Below are positions 9,301 to 16,380 of a stretch of 64,000 nt of DNA, piece after piece. Positions within the stretch are counted from its first letter, which is position 1. Each line of letters opens with the position of its first letter. The position numbers and the translations under genes are program-made. The stretch is from Kutzneria buriramensis (GTDB lineage: Bacteria > Actinomycetota > Actinomycetes > Mycobacteriales > Pseudonocardiaceae), in NCBI RefSeq assembly GCF_003387475.1, contig NZ_QUNO01000006.1, positions 248,001 to 312,000 of the forward strand, read 5' to 3'. The notes under the pieces were generated by a model. It saw nothing but the letters and a program-made list of their open reading frames with translations, was not told where the DNA came from and searched no databases.

Positions 9301-10557
9301 ACTGTGAGGAAATGCGTCAGCTACTTTCAGGAGACTGGAAATGATGCATTTGTCTGCGCAGTGACGATGGCAGCAAGTTCTAACCGGTGGGTCATTCCCG
9401 ACTTTCTGCGTGGGGTCGCGCTTCAAGGCGGCCATCCAAACTTAGGCGAGCTTTACCGAGTAGTTGCTTCGTTTTCGGGTACTAATGGACGTATACGCTT
9501 TAGTAAGCATGCAGAGGCCGTATGGCGTTACTTCGTTGACAGTCCAAAGAATGGAGTCCGTCAAGCGATCAGATTTGCGCTTGGTCTCGACGTCCAGCTA
9601 GATAAGTTCGTTTCATTGGAATTCAAGCAAGCGTTCGTCCTGGACGATTTGCTTCTTTCGACTGTCCTTCAGGATTCCGGTCCGCAACGCGGCGTCGACT
9701 GTAGGGTGGAGTGTGGGGAATTAATTGAGAGGTTGCGTACAGGCGCGCCCTTTACGCAACTAGTCGCAGCGTTTCTTGACCGAAGCTCGCTTGTTGTTGG
9801 TAATAAGTCAACCGAATGGCGCGAAATTCGAGTTAAATATCTGCATTATTTGTTAGCAAATCTCGATGGCGAACTCTCAAAGCAAGCCCTATTTGGATGG
9901 CTCGCTGACGGTCTAGCAAACGGCGAAGTCGAACGCGATCTAATGTTGGACTGCCTTTCGTGCATTGGGCGCATGGAACTTCATTCTCGGCTAGGGCAAG
10001 TCGTGGTTAGGGGGTGGAATCGGAAAGGCTGGCAAAAGGTGGTACGTAAAATGCTGGAAGTCTACGTCGACTCGACGATGGATATGGATGTCCGTCGAGG
10101 AGCCGGCAGGACAATCGTGAGGCTCTGTGAAACCGCGGCCGGCCCTGTGCCGATGCAGTATCGAATAAGCGGAACTGCAGTGCGTTTTTCCGGCTTTGCC
10201 GATTTGCATCGAAGCATAATAATGCTTAATGATCTTGATCATAGAAAGGTTTGCACTGCTCTTTTTCTGGTGCGATATCCGCAGGGGTACAAAGATTGGG
10301 AGTTGCTGAAGGCTCTGTTTGTGGAGATCGATGACTTAGGTCAGATGGATATGCTACGCAATCTAGGCAGTCGGATCCTTGCGGATCACGGCAGAAGAAT
10401 TCAGTGGATTGAACTGCTATGTGAGCTAATTCCGTTGGTTTCGTATTCAGAACTTAGATCTGAGATGGTAGAGTGGCTTGAGATGCTTCAGGCGATGGAG
10501 GAGCAAAGCCTTCGCGCTTTTGAGGACGACCTAGGGCTTCCGCTGCAAGATGTGTAG
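6370..10557 (+). CDS. STAND NTPase: PD-(D/E)XK nuclease-NACHT antiphage protein
   Basis: 1395 residues. The N-terminus has a Mrr/Cap4-like nuclease pattern: FE (E15), GPDGGRE (D38) and QAK (Q65, K67). A NACHT-type ATPase follows, with Walker A GGPGEGKST (277-285), Walker B LLILDGLDEV (374-383) and sensor TTRP (416-419). A typical NACHT motif QEFFAACHL occurs near residue 620. The remaining 750 residues are probably helical sensor repeats. Proteins of this build (Avs, bNACHT) recognise a phage protein, oligomerise and cut DNA, killing or arresting the cell. All key residues are present. Base composition is markedly AT-richer, with codons such as AAA, ATA and TTA that are rare in the neighbours, so it was acquired recently from a lower-GC source. 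The ATG at 6370 follows GGGAAGA. Antiphage activity is inferred from architecture. Confidence 0.88.
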   Translation: MSGFNLDALGDNQFESLSQALLKEVIGNGTITFGAGPDGGREATFSGTAPYPSKTETWDGEWIFQAKFHDTNLLGVEKARKKVLADLEGELQKITQKYKRRCDNYILITNVPLTPYPDTGTLDKIIEQISPKYRKLVKNIHVWGFDDVSRMLEKYVGVRTSYLHLIVPGDVIAELLAERKERLSELAITVQAFLAGTFNRDQYAQLEQAGDVKDPVRIQQVFFELNSRLEVGAPVGVITREAASRFGDLQVRIGDYAAYPTLRLLLTDSLQRVVLVGGPGEGKSTIGQYLAQLHRASLLGKDIAINPLYLPLIPRIPLRVILRDFAQWLGENSDAEQKSLQSLDEYLCEHIRQNCSRSIDAQALHTVIRANPTLLILDGLDEVTDPALQKLLLDRVEEFTQRCVDVLRADMQVLATTRPTGYTDQFDPHRFLHLRLTSLESPQIRDYVNRWIAARDLEYGKAKRLRENIEECLHDEQIRPLMNTPLQVTILVLIISNGGTPPRQREALFDEYLEVIYKRETAKGRNIISSNKELLIGLHKYIGYILHEESTKASATKSYLERKSYERLVSTYLKHFDPYSSKETRDKQFNGITKESNERLVLIVEPHKDAFGFELRSLQEFFAACHLADTSVDTNQRYSRFEKIGSLTHWRNVALFFAGRVGRSFSGESAGLIEVCRDYDTRMPDVFVRRGSLLALELAVDKAFGPNRRLQRSLLEVGLRILETDLSLRRMSIVSELIMRLPEEDLHDLVGPLLMEKVNTLAPQRLGNVLYMSMKVSKEADLINVAVSKMKSGNDTDYSLLKNCLTSPQRVSLEAERVAEIFEKVGIERVSELVVADGLGSIGDSFRALANASNSATTVELAKRTISMLSPSVAISLVEGEALTEEVKNTWPSDVGLAIIQAFATLIYFLAPRYSTFRRSQLRGNVKSVEAGDLHIPHEVIAGQIDRYCRSMALAPGRPEVAVFWVVHLALGKPTRGTVRKCVSYFQETGNDAFVCAVTMAASSNRWVIPDFLRGVALQGGHPNLGELYRVVASFSGTNGRIRFSKHAEAVWRYFVDSPKNGVRQAIRFALGLDVQLDKFVSLEFKQAFVLDDLLLSTVLQDSGPQRGVDCRVECGELIERLRTGAPFTQLVAAFLDRSSLVVGNKSTEWREIRVKYLHYLLANLDGELSKQALFGWLADGLANGEVERDLMLDCLSCIGRMELHSRLGQVVVRGWNRKGWQKVVRKMLEVYVDSTMDMDVRRGAGRTIVRLCETAAGPVPMQYRISGTAVRFSGFADLHRSIIMLNDLDHRKVCTALFLVRYPQGYKDWELLKALFVEIDDLGQMDMLRNLGSRILADHGRRIQWIELLCELIPLVSYSELRSEMVEWLEMLQAMEEQSLRAFEDDLGLPLQDV

Positions 10558-10605
10558 CGAATACAAGCGAGTCTCGTGTGCGTTCGTACGATGTGGCGAA
10601 ATGAG

Positions 10606-11859
10606 TCACAACAGTTCGGGACAGCGGTTTCTGGACTCATGGAGTCGGATGATCGGTGGCAGACCGAAGCCGGACGCTGGGCAGGACACGCCCGCGCGCC
10701 GAGCGAGAGTGACGAGCATGTCGTGACCGGGCGACAGCACGGAGACGGGCTCGGGGTAGATCTCTTCGACGTTGACCTTGAACCAGCGCTGGCGCCCGCC
10801 GATCGTCGCGAACACCATCGTGGTGTGCGTATGGCCGACCGCGGGGGGATCTGCCGGGTCGGTACCGTACGCGTGAGTGTCGCTGCGGTTGATGTGTTCG
10901 CCGATATGCGCGCATAGGGCCTCGGCGGTCAGCGGGTGCTGGGTGTCGGTCATGTCGGGACTCCTCCGAGTGGTCGTGGTGGTGGCTCGGAGGTCAGGAC
11001 CGCGCAGCAGGAGGCGGGTCGCCGTGATGCCCAGGGCGAGGTGGGTGTCGGTGCGGGACAGGCTGACGGTGGTGGCGATCCCGCCGAGCTGATGGACGAG
11101 GGCGCGCACGACGTGTGCTGTGGACGGACCACCGTGCCAGTCGAGGGCGCAGACACCGGGGTACTCGGGAGAGGTCGTGACCTCAGGCGGCTCGGGAAAC
11201 AGTCGAAGGCGGCGCAGGATGGCGCTGGCAACTGGGGCGTGAGGCTTGGCGTGTTCCAGCTTCAGTTCGACCGGTCGTAGGGGAGTTGGATCATTTCCTA
11301 GCCACCGCAAGGGGTTCTGCGGTGGTTCGATCTCGTCGAGGGCATCGTGCCAGCTGCGGTAGCTGACGGCCGAGAGGACGAGCGACGCCTTCGGGATGCT
11401 GTGCAGGAGATACAACTCAACGTGGCGGCGGTGGACGATGGCGCGGAGGCCGGGGATGCCGTGGAACGTGCCGTCGTGGTGTTCGCATGGCAGCAACTCG
11501 CGCAGGAGCGGGGCCAGGCCTTCGGGCTGGATGTGCAGGGCGATGTGGTGGGAGCGTGGGCGGACCATGCGTAGCAGCGTGGGGTGATGGGAGCCGGCGC
11601 GGCTGACGGCGTCGAGGACAGACGCTTCGAGGTGCTGCTGGGCGTAGCTGGCGGCATCAGGGATTACCGCAGAGCGGAGGCGCTGCGGGAGCGGGTCGGT
11701 GTGGGTGCCCTCGAAAGCAGCCTTCAGCAGGGCGCGGTCGTCGGCGTCGAGGGTGGCCAGGCGGGCCTGGATCTCCGGGATGATCGCGCTCCTGGTCTCG
11801 CCGGTATAACTGTGGCGAAGGTCTGCCATGCGGTTGGTGAGGGAAAGGCTGTGCGGCAT
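10606..11859 (-). CDS. Hypothetical protein of the mobile element
   Basis: 417 residues, not recognised. The N-terminal part contains a histidine-rich stretch with LLRMVRPRSHHIALHI and HGIPGLRAIVHRRHVELYLL. A Thr/Arg linker (near residue 300) precedes a C-terminal segment starting MTDTQHPLT and containing RQRWFKVNVEEIYPEPVSVL. That segment could be a separate domain, or even a separate gene with an internal start. There are no TM segments and no nuclease or NTPase motif that I can identify. It is convergent with the STAND gene and divergent from the HTH/nudix gene. Two strong hairpins lie directly upstream of its ATG at 11859. Confidence 0.6.
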   Translation of the reverse strand: MPHSLSLTNRMADLRHSYTGETRSAIIPEIQARLATLDADDRALLKAAFEGTHTDPLPQRLRSAVIPDAASYAQQHLEASVLDAVSRAGSHHPTLLRMVRPRSHHIALHIQPEGLAPLLRELLPCEHHDGTFHGIPGLRAIVHRRHVELYLLHSIPKASLVLSAVSYRSWHDALDEIEPPQNPLRWLGNDPTPLRPVELKLEHAKPHAPVASAILRRLRLFPEPPEVTTSPEYPGVCALDWHGGPSTAHVVRALVHQLGGIATTVSLSRTDTHLALGITATRLLLRGPDLRATTTTTRRSPDMTDTQHPLTAEALCAHIGEHINRSDTHAYGTDPADPPAVGHTHTTMVFATIGGRQRWFKVNVEEIYPEPVSVLSPGHDMLVTLARRAGVSCPASGFGLPPIIRLHESRNRCPELL

Positions 11860-11878
11860 GGCGACCTCGCGGAGTTGG

Positions 11879-11973
11879 CGCAGGGGCCGTGTACCAGGGT
11901 CGGGGCACCTGGCGCACGGCCCCTGCGGGTGTCCGGCGGCGCTTGAGGCGGCGCGGAGGCCACGCCGCCGGAC
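11879..11973. repeat. Two adjacent perfect hairpins in a divergent region
   Basis: The first pairs CGCAGGGGCCGTG (11879-11891) with CACGGCCCCTGCG (11915-11927), and an inner CCAGG/CCTGG pair extends the stem. The second pairs GTCCGGCGGCG (11931-11941) with CGCCGCCGGAC (11963-11973). They sit between divergent genes, so ordinary bidirectional termination is not the obvious explanation. A leader attenuator or a plasmid-type origin hairpin is possible. Confidence 0.6.
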
Positions 11974-12110
11974 GGCTCGGGTGACCGGGTGGAGCGGTCC
12001 GTGTCAGACTGAAATCACCATGTCATCAGCGCGTCGTCAGCGGAACGATCTCCGGGCGACATGAAGGCGACCTGGGACGACACGGCTGGCGCGGGGACGG
12101 GAGGTCTGAG

Positions 12111-13646
12111 GTGCGCACCTTCCGGACGGTGCTCGAACAGAGGATCTGGGAGCGGCGGCAGACGCTGGAGGAGTTCGCGGAGTACGCCGAGACGTACGCC
12201 CGCGAGCAAGGCGAGCCGGGGACGCTCGGTGTTCGGCATCTGCAACGTCTCGTCGCCGGGCGCGGGCCGAAGGGGCGGCCACTTGGGGCGGTGCGGCCGG
12301 CGACGGCGAGACTATTGGAGAGCATCCTCGGGGTCAGCGTTGACGAGCTGCTGGAGCCGCCCGAGGTCGGCCGGGGTGTCGAGATGCCGGTGATCCGGGA
12401 GGGCTTCGATGCGGTGTTGGAGCGGTTCGACGAGTACGCAGGCTGGGCGCAGGGGACAGCTGAGCGCAGGGTGCGCGGCAGCGTGGTGGGTGAGCGATCG
12501 GCGACCCGCCGGAACGTCGGGCGAACACAGTTGACGGGCGCGCTTGCCGAGTACTACGCCGAGCCGCCGCCCAGGCATGTTCTGTACGGCATTCGTTGCG
12601 GTGCAACGGAAGTTGTGACGAGCATCGTGACGCGGCCGGGGTGGCTAGGTCTCGCGTGCGCGCTTGGCGAAGGCGATCAACTGGCCTTCGTGCCTGAGGT
12701 GCCGGTTACGCGTCGGTGGCGCGACGAAGTCAGCCTGGGCGCGGCGGTGCAGCGGCTCGCGGAGGTAGCCGGGGCGGGGGTACGGATGACGGACGTGCCG
12801 CTGTACCGTCTGGTCGAGGTCGACGCCCGACTGGGGAAGATCACGGGGACGGTGACGGCGACGAGCTTCGTCGAGTACGCGCTGACGATGGATCTGCTGG
12901 AGCGCGAGCTCGTCGATGCTGTCGCGTCGAGAGCGTCGGCGATGCCGTTGCGGGACAGATACTTGCCGGACCTCGCGTCCACGTTGGACATCTCCGGCCG
13001 GTTGTGCGCGGGAGGAGTGCTCGCGCTGTGCGCCATCGCGAGGCCAGCGGATCGGTACCGAGGGCCGGCCGACTACGCGCTCTTGGTGCAGGAGCGGTCC
13101 GGGAACGTGCTCAACGCGGCGGGTCGGCTGGCGGTGATCCCGAAGGGCTTCCACCAGCCGATGAACGACGTGCGGGCCGACGCGCAGATCGGCGTGACGC
13201 TGCTGCGGGAGCTGGAGGAGGAGCTGTTCGGCCGGGGCGAGGTCGACAGCACCGCCGGTACTCGGCGTGTTGCGGTGCCAATGCATCCGGGGCGGGTGTC
13301 GGAGCCGATGCGGTGGTTGCTGGAGGAGCACGACCGGATGCGGATGGAGTGCACCGCGTTTGGGCTGAATCTCGTCAGCGGGAACTACGAGTTCGCAAGC
13401 CTGATCGTCATTGAGGATGACGAGTTCTGGGCGCGGTACGGCGGGCACATCGAGGCCAACTGGGAATCGGCGGGGCTTCGGGTGTACTCCAGTCTCGACC
13501 GCGAGCTGCTGACCGAGCTGATCTCGGACGAGAGCTGGAGCAATGAGGGCCTGTTCGCGTTCTGTGAAGGGCTTCGGCGCTTGGCTCAGCTTGGCGGCGA
13601 GCGCGTGAACGTGCCGACTATGGAAGCGACGGCCAGCGGACGGTGA
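12111..13646 (+). CDS. HTH / nudix-like protein, paralog 1
   Basis: 511 residues starting at a GTG with a GGGAGG site. Residues 1-85 look like an XRE-type DNA-binding region (EEFAEYAETYAREQG, RHLQRLVAGRG). The C-terminal 380 residues are closely related to the protein encoded at 13968-15515. They include PKGFHQP (G346) and RELEEELFG (R366, E367), which match the helix of a nudix box, but the spacing between the glycine and the RE pair is longer than the standard 23-residue box. A nucleotide-sensing regulator is possible; a true hydrolase activity is unproven. Its 3' end overlaps the convergent cupin gene by 29 bp. Confidence 0.65.
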   Translation: MRTFRTVLEQRIWERRQTLEEFAEYAETYAREQGEPGTLGVRHLQRLVAGRGPKGRPLGAVRPATARLLESILGVSVDELLEPPEVGRGVEMPVIREGFDAVLERFDEYAGWAQGTAERRVRGSVVGERSATRRNVGRTQLTGALAEYYAEPPPRHVLYGIRCGATEVVTSIVTRPGWLGLACALGEGDQLAFVPEVPVTRRWRDEVSLGAAVQRLAEVAGAGVRMTDVPLYRLVEVDARLGKITGTVTATSFVEYALTMDLLERELVDAVASRASAMPLRDRYLPDLASTLDISGRLCAGGVLALCAIARPADRYRGPADYALLVQERSGNVLNAAGRLAVIPKGFHQPMNDVRADAQIGVTLLRELEEELFGRGEVDSTAGTRRVAVPMHPGRVSEPMRWLLEEHDRMRMECTAFGLNLVSGNYEFASLIVIEDDEFWARYGGHIEANWESAGLRVYSSLDRELLTELISDESWSNEGLFAFCEGLRRLAQLGGERVNVPTMEATASGR

Positions 13647-13983
13647 TGACGACGGCGTCCGTCAGCGCTTCCCAGGAATGGTCAATGCCCGGACCCCAGG
13701 TGACGTAGTCGCCCTGCCGTTCGAGGACGATGCTGCCCTCGGTCAGGTCGAGCTTGAAACGGCCTTCGACGAGTAGAAGCAGCGTGGTGCGCTGGTCGTC
13801 GGAGGTCCACTCGGGGCGCTTGTCGCCGGCCGGGTGGGTGCCCCACTTGACTTCGACGTCCTTTGTCGAGCGGACACCTGTTGCCGGGTCCATGAAGTGA
13901 CCCAGAATCCAGCCGCGGTTCTCCGAACCCTCGTCGGCGGCATTTCCGTGGTGCCAGTTGGGGGCCACTACTGCACCTTCCAC
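13618..13983 (-). CDS. Small cupin-fold protein
   Basis: 121 residues at most. The sequence LLLLVEGRFKLDLTEGSIVLERQGDYVTWGPGIDHSW has the strand pattern and closing G-x-x-H of a single-domain cupin (shown here as family pattern, residues about 68-103). No full metal-binding histidine set is obvious. It overlaps the end of the upstream same-strand HTH/nudix gene by 16 bp, implying translational coupling. The start could also be the GTG a few codons further in. Ligand unknown. Confidence 0.65.
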   Translation of the reverse strand: MEGAVVAPNWHHGNAADEGSENRGWILGHFMDPATGVRSTKDVEVKWGTHPAGDKRPEWTSDDQRTTLLLLVEGRFKLDLTEGSIVLERQGDYVTWGPGIDHSWEALTDAVVITVRWPSLP

Positions 13984-15515
13984 TCGATCGTCGGCATGTC
14001 CACGCGCGACCCGCCGATCTCCGCCAGCCGTCGAAGTCCTTGCAGCAGTGCGAAGAGTCCTTCGTTGCTCCAGGCTACATCACTGATCAGCTCGGTCAGC
14101 AGTTGGGGGTCGAGGCTGGAGTATTGGTGCAGGTTCGATGATTCCCAGTTTGCTTCGATGATTCCGCCGTAGCGGGTCCAGAATTCTTCGTCTTCGATGA
14201 CGATCAGGCTCGGAAACTCGAAGTTGCCACTCACGAGGTTGAGGCCGAACCCGGTGCACTCCATGCGCAGGCGGCCGGGCTCGTCCATCAGCCAGCGCAT
14301 CGGCTCGGAGAGCCGGCTCGGGTGCATCGGGTCGGCGCGGCGGTCGTCGGACACCGTGTTGTCGATGTCGTCGCGGCCGAACAGCTCCTCTTCCATCTCG
14401 CGTCGGAGCGTGGCGCCGATCTGGGCGTCGGCACGGATGTCGTTGATGGGCTGGTGGAAGCCCTTCGGGATGACCGCCAGGCGGCGGGCGGCATTGAGCA
14501 CGTAGCCAGAGCGTTCCTGGACAAGCAGGACGTAGTCAGCGTCTCCACGGAACGGGCTCGCTGGGCGTGCGATTGCCAACAGCGCGAGCGTGCCGCCAGC
14601 GCACAGCCGGTCGGAGACGTTGAGCACGGACGCGAGATCAGGCAGATACCGATCGCGGAGCGGCAGCGAGCCGTGTAGCGGGGTATCAGAGGCCAGGGCG
14701 TCGACGAGTTCGTTTTCGAGCAGGTCCATCGTGACGGCGTAGCCGACGAAGCGCGACACACCGGTTTGCCCGCCGATTCGACCCTTGCGGACGTCGATGT
14801 CGAGCAGGCGGTACAGCGGCATGTCGACGAGACGGGTACCCATCGCCAGCGTCTCGGCGAGTCGCTGTATCGCTCGGTCAGTGGCGTCCTCGGTCAGCGA
14901 GGTGGTGGCGTCCTCGGCGGTTCGGACGACCGAAAGCCGGTCGTTCGCTGCGACGAGCGGGCAGGCGAGATCGAGCCAATCGGGCTGAGTGAGAATGCTC
15001 GTGGTGGCAACCGAATCGTCGTAGGTGGCGCTGTACGTGCCATACGGCGCGGTTCGGGTGCCGTAGTAGTCAGCGAGAGCGTCGGCGATTCGCCGTTGAT
15101 CCACTCTCGCTCGGCGGCTTCCCCGATCGCGGAGTGCCTGGATGTCTACCCTGCTGAGCCGGGCCGCCACGCGGGCACGAGCCGTGCCCGGCTCCCATCC
15201 TGCGTGGTGGTCGAGCCAATCGAGCCCAGCGACGATGTTCGGGTCCGCGGTGAGGCGCTGTTCGGCACCGCTCGGCGCGGTGGATGGACCAGCCGTGAGC
15301 TGGGCGAAGCGTACCTTGGCGGCCGGCTTGGCGTTCTCCAGAGCGGTGTCGAGAACCTGCTGCATGCCGGTCTGCGGCTTCGTGCTGGGCTTCTGGTGCC
15401 AGTCGGCAACCGTACGGACGCCGATGCCGAGATGCGCGGCGAACGCGTCATTGCTCATCTGCAACGCGGCCTGAAGCGCACACGCCGTCTCGCCGGTCCA
15501 GCTCACCGAATCCAT
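13968..15515 (-). CDS. HTH / nudix-like protein, paralog 2
   Basis: 515 residues. The N-terminal HTH (ALQMSNDAFAAHLGIGVRTV, about 17-36) is a clear XRE-type domain and differs from that of paralog 1. The C-terminal region is highly similar to it: PLRDRYLPDLAS, LVQERSG, PKGFHQP (G352), REMEEELFG (R372, E373), GLNLVSGN and RYGG. The two genes converge on the cupin gene. They probably arose by duplication followed by swap or divergence of the DNA-binding head. Upstream lie four 11-bp repeats and a dyad, likely its operator. Function unknown. Confidence 0.7.
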   Translation of the reverse strand: MDSVSWTGETACALQAALQMSNDAFAAHLGIGVRTVADWHQKPSTKPQTGMQQVLDTALENAKPAAKVRFAQLTAGPSTAPSGAEQRLTADPNIVAGLDWLDHHAGWEPGTARARVAARLSRVDIQALRDRGSRRARVDQRRIADALADYYGTRTAPYGTYSATYDDSVATTSILTQPDWLDLACPLVAANDRLSVVRTAEDATTSLTEDATDRAIQRLAETLAMGTRLVDMPLYRLLDIDVRKGRIGGQTGVSRFVGYAVTMDLLENELVDALASDTPLHGSLPLRDRYLPDLASVLNVSDRLCAGGTLALLAIARPASPFRGDADYVLLVQERSGYVLNAARRLAVIPKGFHQPINDIRADAQIGATLRREMEEELFGRDDIDNTVSDDRRADPMHPSRLSEPMRWLMDEPGRLRMECTGFGLNLVSGNFEFPSLIVIEDEEFWTRYGGIIEANWESSNLHQYSSLDPQLLTELISDVAWSNEGLFALLQGLRRLAEIGGSRVDMPTIEWKVQ

Positions 15516-15535
15516 CGGTCACGCGCCCCCAAGAA

Positions 15536-15579
15536 TAGACTTCGCACTGCTTTCGCGCTGGTTTCGCATCGCTTGCGCA
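15536..15579 (-). repeat. Four tandem 11-bp repeats upstream of HTH/nudix paralog 2
   Basis: On the minus strand the units are TGCGCAAGCGA, TGCGAAACCAG, CGCGAAAGCAG and TGCGAAGTCTA, exactly 11 bp apart. One helical turn per unit places them on one face of the DNA. They start 21 bp upstream of the ATG at 15515, in the position of a promoter. Iteron-like array or cooperative operator. Confidence 0.6.
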
Positions 15580-15583
15580 TGGT

Positions 15584-15607
15584 TTCCACTGTGGATTCGC
15601 AGTGGAA
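15584..15607. promoter_or_regulatory. Inverted repeat next to the 11-bp array
   Basis: TTCCACTG, 8-bp spacer, CAGTGGAA: a perfect 8-bp dyad immediately upstream of the tandem repeats and between the HTH/nudix and XRE genes. Probably a regulator-binding site. Confidence 0.5.
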
Positions 15608-15645
15608 TTGCTGGCATGCGAAACACGGAAACCAACGGCCCGGTC

Positions 15646-16089
15646 CTACTGATCCGGGCGGACGTGGTCGATGACCGTCGAGATGCCGGACTCGATGCCG
15701 TCGAGGCGCTCGGTGATCTCGGCCAAGCGCTGTTCGAGAGCGTCGAGCCGGGACCACAGGGTGTCGCCGGCGTCTGCCACGGGCTCATCGGCCTCGGGCG
15801 GCCTTTGCCCGTGCAGCACGGCTTCCAGGTGTTTGGGGTGCCAGCCGAGGGTCGTCGACAGCGACTCCAACGTCCGCGGACTGCGGCGCCGCTCGACGGT
15901 GTGGTGCTGTACCTCGCGGACGATCGCCTGCGAGACGTGCGACCGCTCCGCGAGTTCGCGCTGACGCCATCCGAGCTCATTCACGCGCTCGTTGATGGCC
16001 TTGGCGACTGCCGCCCAATCCTCAGACACCCATTCCTCCGCGCTCCGCCTCAGCGCCGAGATTAGCGGCTCCACGTCGATCGGCTGCAT
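15646..16089 (-). CDS. XRE-family regulator of the element
   Basis: 147 residues. An HTH with WRQRELAERSHVSQAIVREV spans about residues 41-60, within a longer XRE-like region (27-90). A C-terminal coiled-coil-like segment (LDALEQRLAEITERLDGIES) suggests dimerisation. ATG at 16089 is chosen because translation upstream enters the opposite-strand operon. The gene is divergent from the excisionase-like gene across a 96-bp region with a large dyad, the usual place for the repressor that controls excision and transfer. Likely functional counterpart of KorSA/Pra-type AICE regulators; this is inferred from position. Confidence 0.8.
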   Translation of the reverse strand: MQPIDVEPLISALRRSAEEWVSEDWAAVAKAINERVNELGWRQRELAERSHVSQAIVREVQHHTVERRRSPRTLESLSTTLGWHPKHLEAVLHGQRPPEADEPVADAGDTLWSRLDALEQRLAEITERLDGIESGISTVIDHVRPDQ

Positions 16090-16131
16090 GACACGGCGGC
16101 GGTTAGCGAAACGCGCGCTGATGTGCGCTGA

Positions 16132-16153
16132 TTTCAACAATATACTGCTGAAA
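16132..16153. promoter_or_regulatory. Operator and divergent promoter between XRE and excisionase genes
   Basis: A 22-bp imperfect palindrome with half-sites TTTCAACA and TGCTGAAA around ATATAC. Its centre includes TATACT, a good -10 box for the rightward operon, and its complement TATATT can serve leftward. The right half continues as TGCTGAAACCATC, which recurs exactly at 6160-6172. Directly to its left is a 10-bp direct repeat (GCGCTGATGT, GCGCTGATTT). Confidence 0.6.
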
Positions 16154-16185
16154 CCATCAGACTTTCCCACCCAAAGGACATTCTC

Positions 16186-16380
16186 ATGCGCACTTACATG
16201 CCCAAACAGACCTACTACTCCGTCCGAGAGGCCGCGTGGGTCCTCGGCATCGAGCCCTCGACCGCATCGCGGGCCGTCCGGCTCGGCAGCCTGCGGACCG
16301 TCCGGCGGCGCGGCCGGCTCGTCGTTCCGGCGGCGGCCGTGGCGCGGCTGCTCGGTGAGCCGTCCGGAGGTGCCTCTTGA
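16186..16380 (+). CDS. Excisionase-like HTH protein
   Basis: 64 residues: YYSVREAAWVLGIEPSTASR followed by SLRTVRRRGRLVVPAAAVARLL. This is the MerR-like winged HTH (HTH_17) used by excisionases and small AICE regulators. It is first in the right-hand operon and is followed with a TTGA overlap by the WhiB-like gene. A start at the internal ATG (residue 5) is also possible. It would assist the serine integrase or regulate the operon; large serine integrases use recombination directionality factors that need not resemble Xis, so the role is tentative. Confidence 0.75.
   Translation: MRTYMPKQTYYSVREAAWVLGIEPSTASRAVRLGSLRTVRRRGRLVVPAAAVARLLGEPSGGAS

Noticed and set aside
6370-10557. Type IV restriction enzyme as the main call
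   Set aside because: The Mrr-like domain is present, but the NACHT ATPase and very long C-terminal region fit STAND immune proteins better.
15536-15579. CRISPR array
   Set aside because: The units are contiguous 11-mers without spacers and there are no cas genes in the window.
16186-16380. Full-length MerR regulator
   Set aside because: Only the 60-residue DNA-binding part exists, consistent with an excisionase-like protein.
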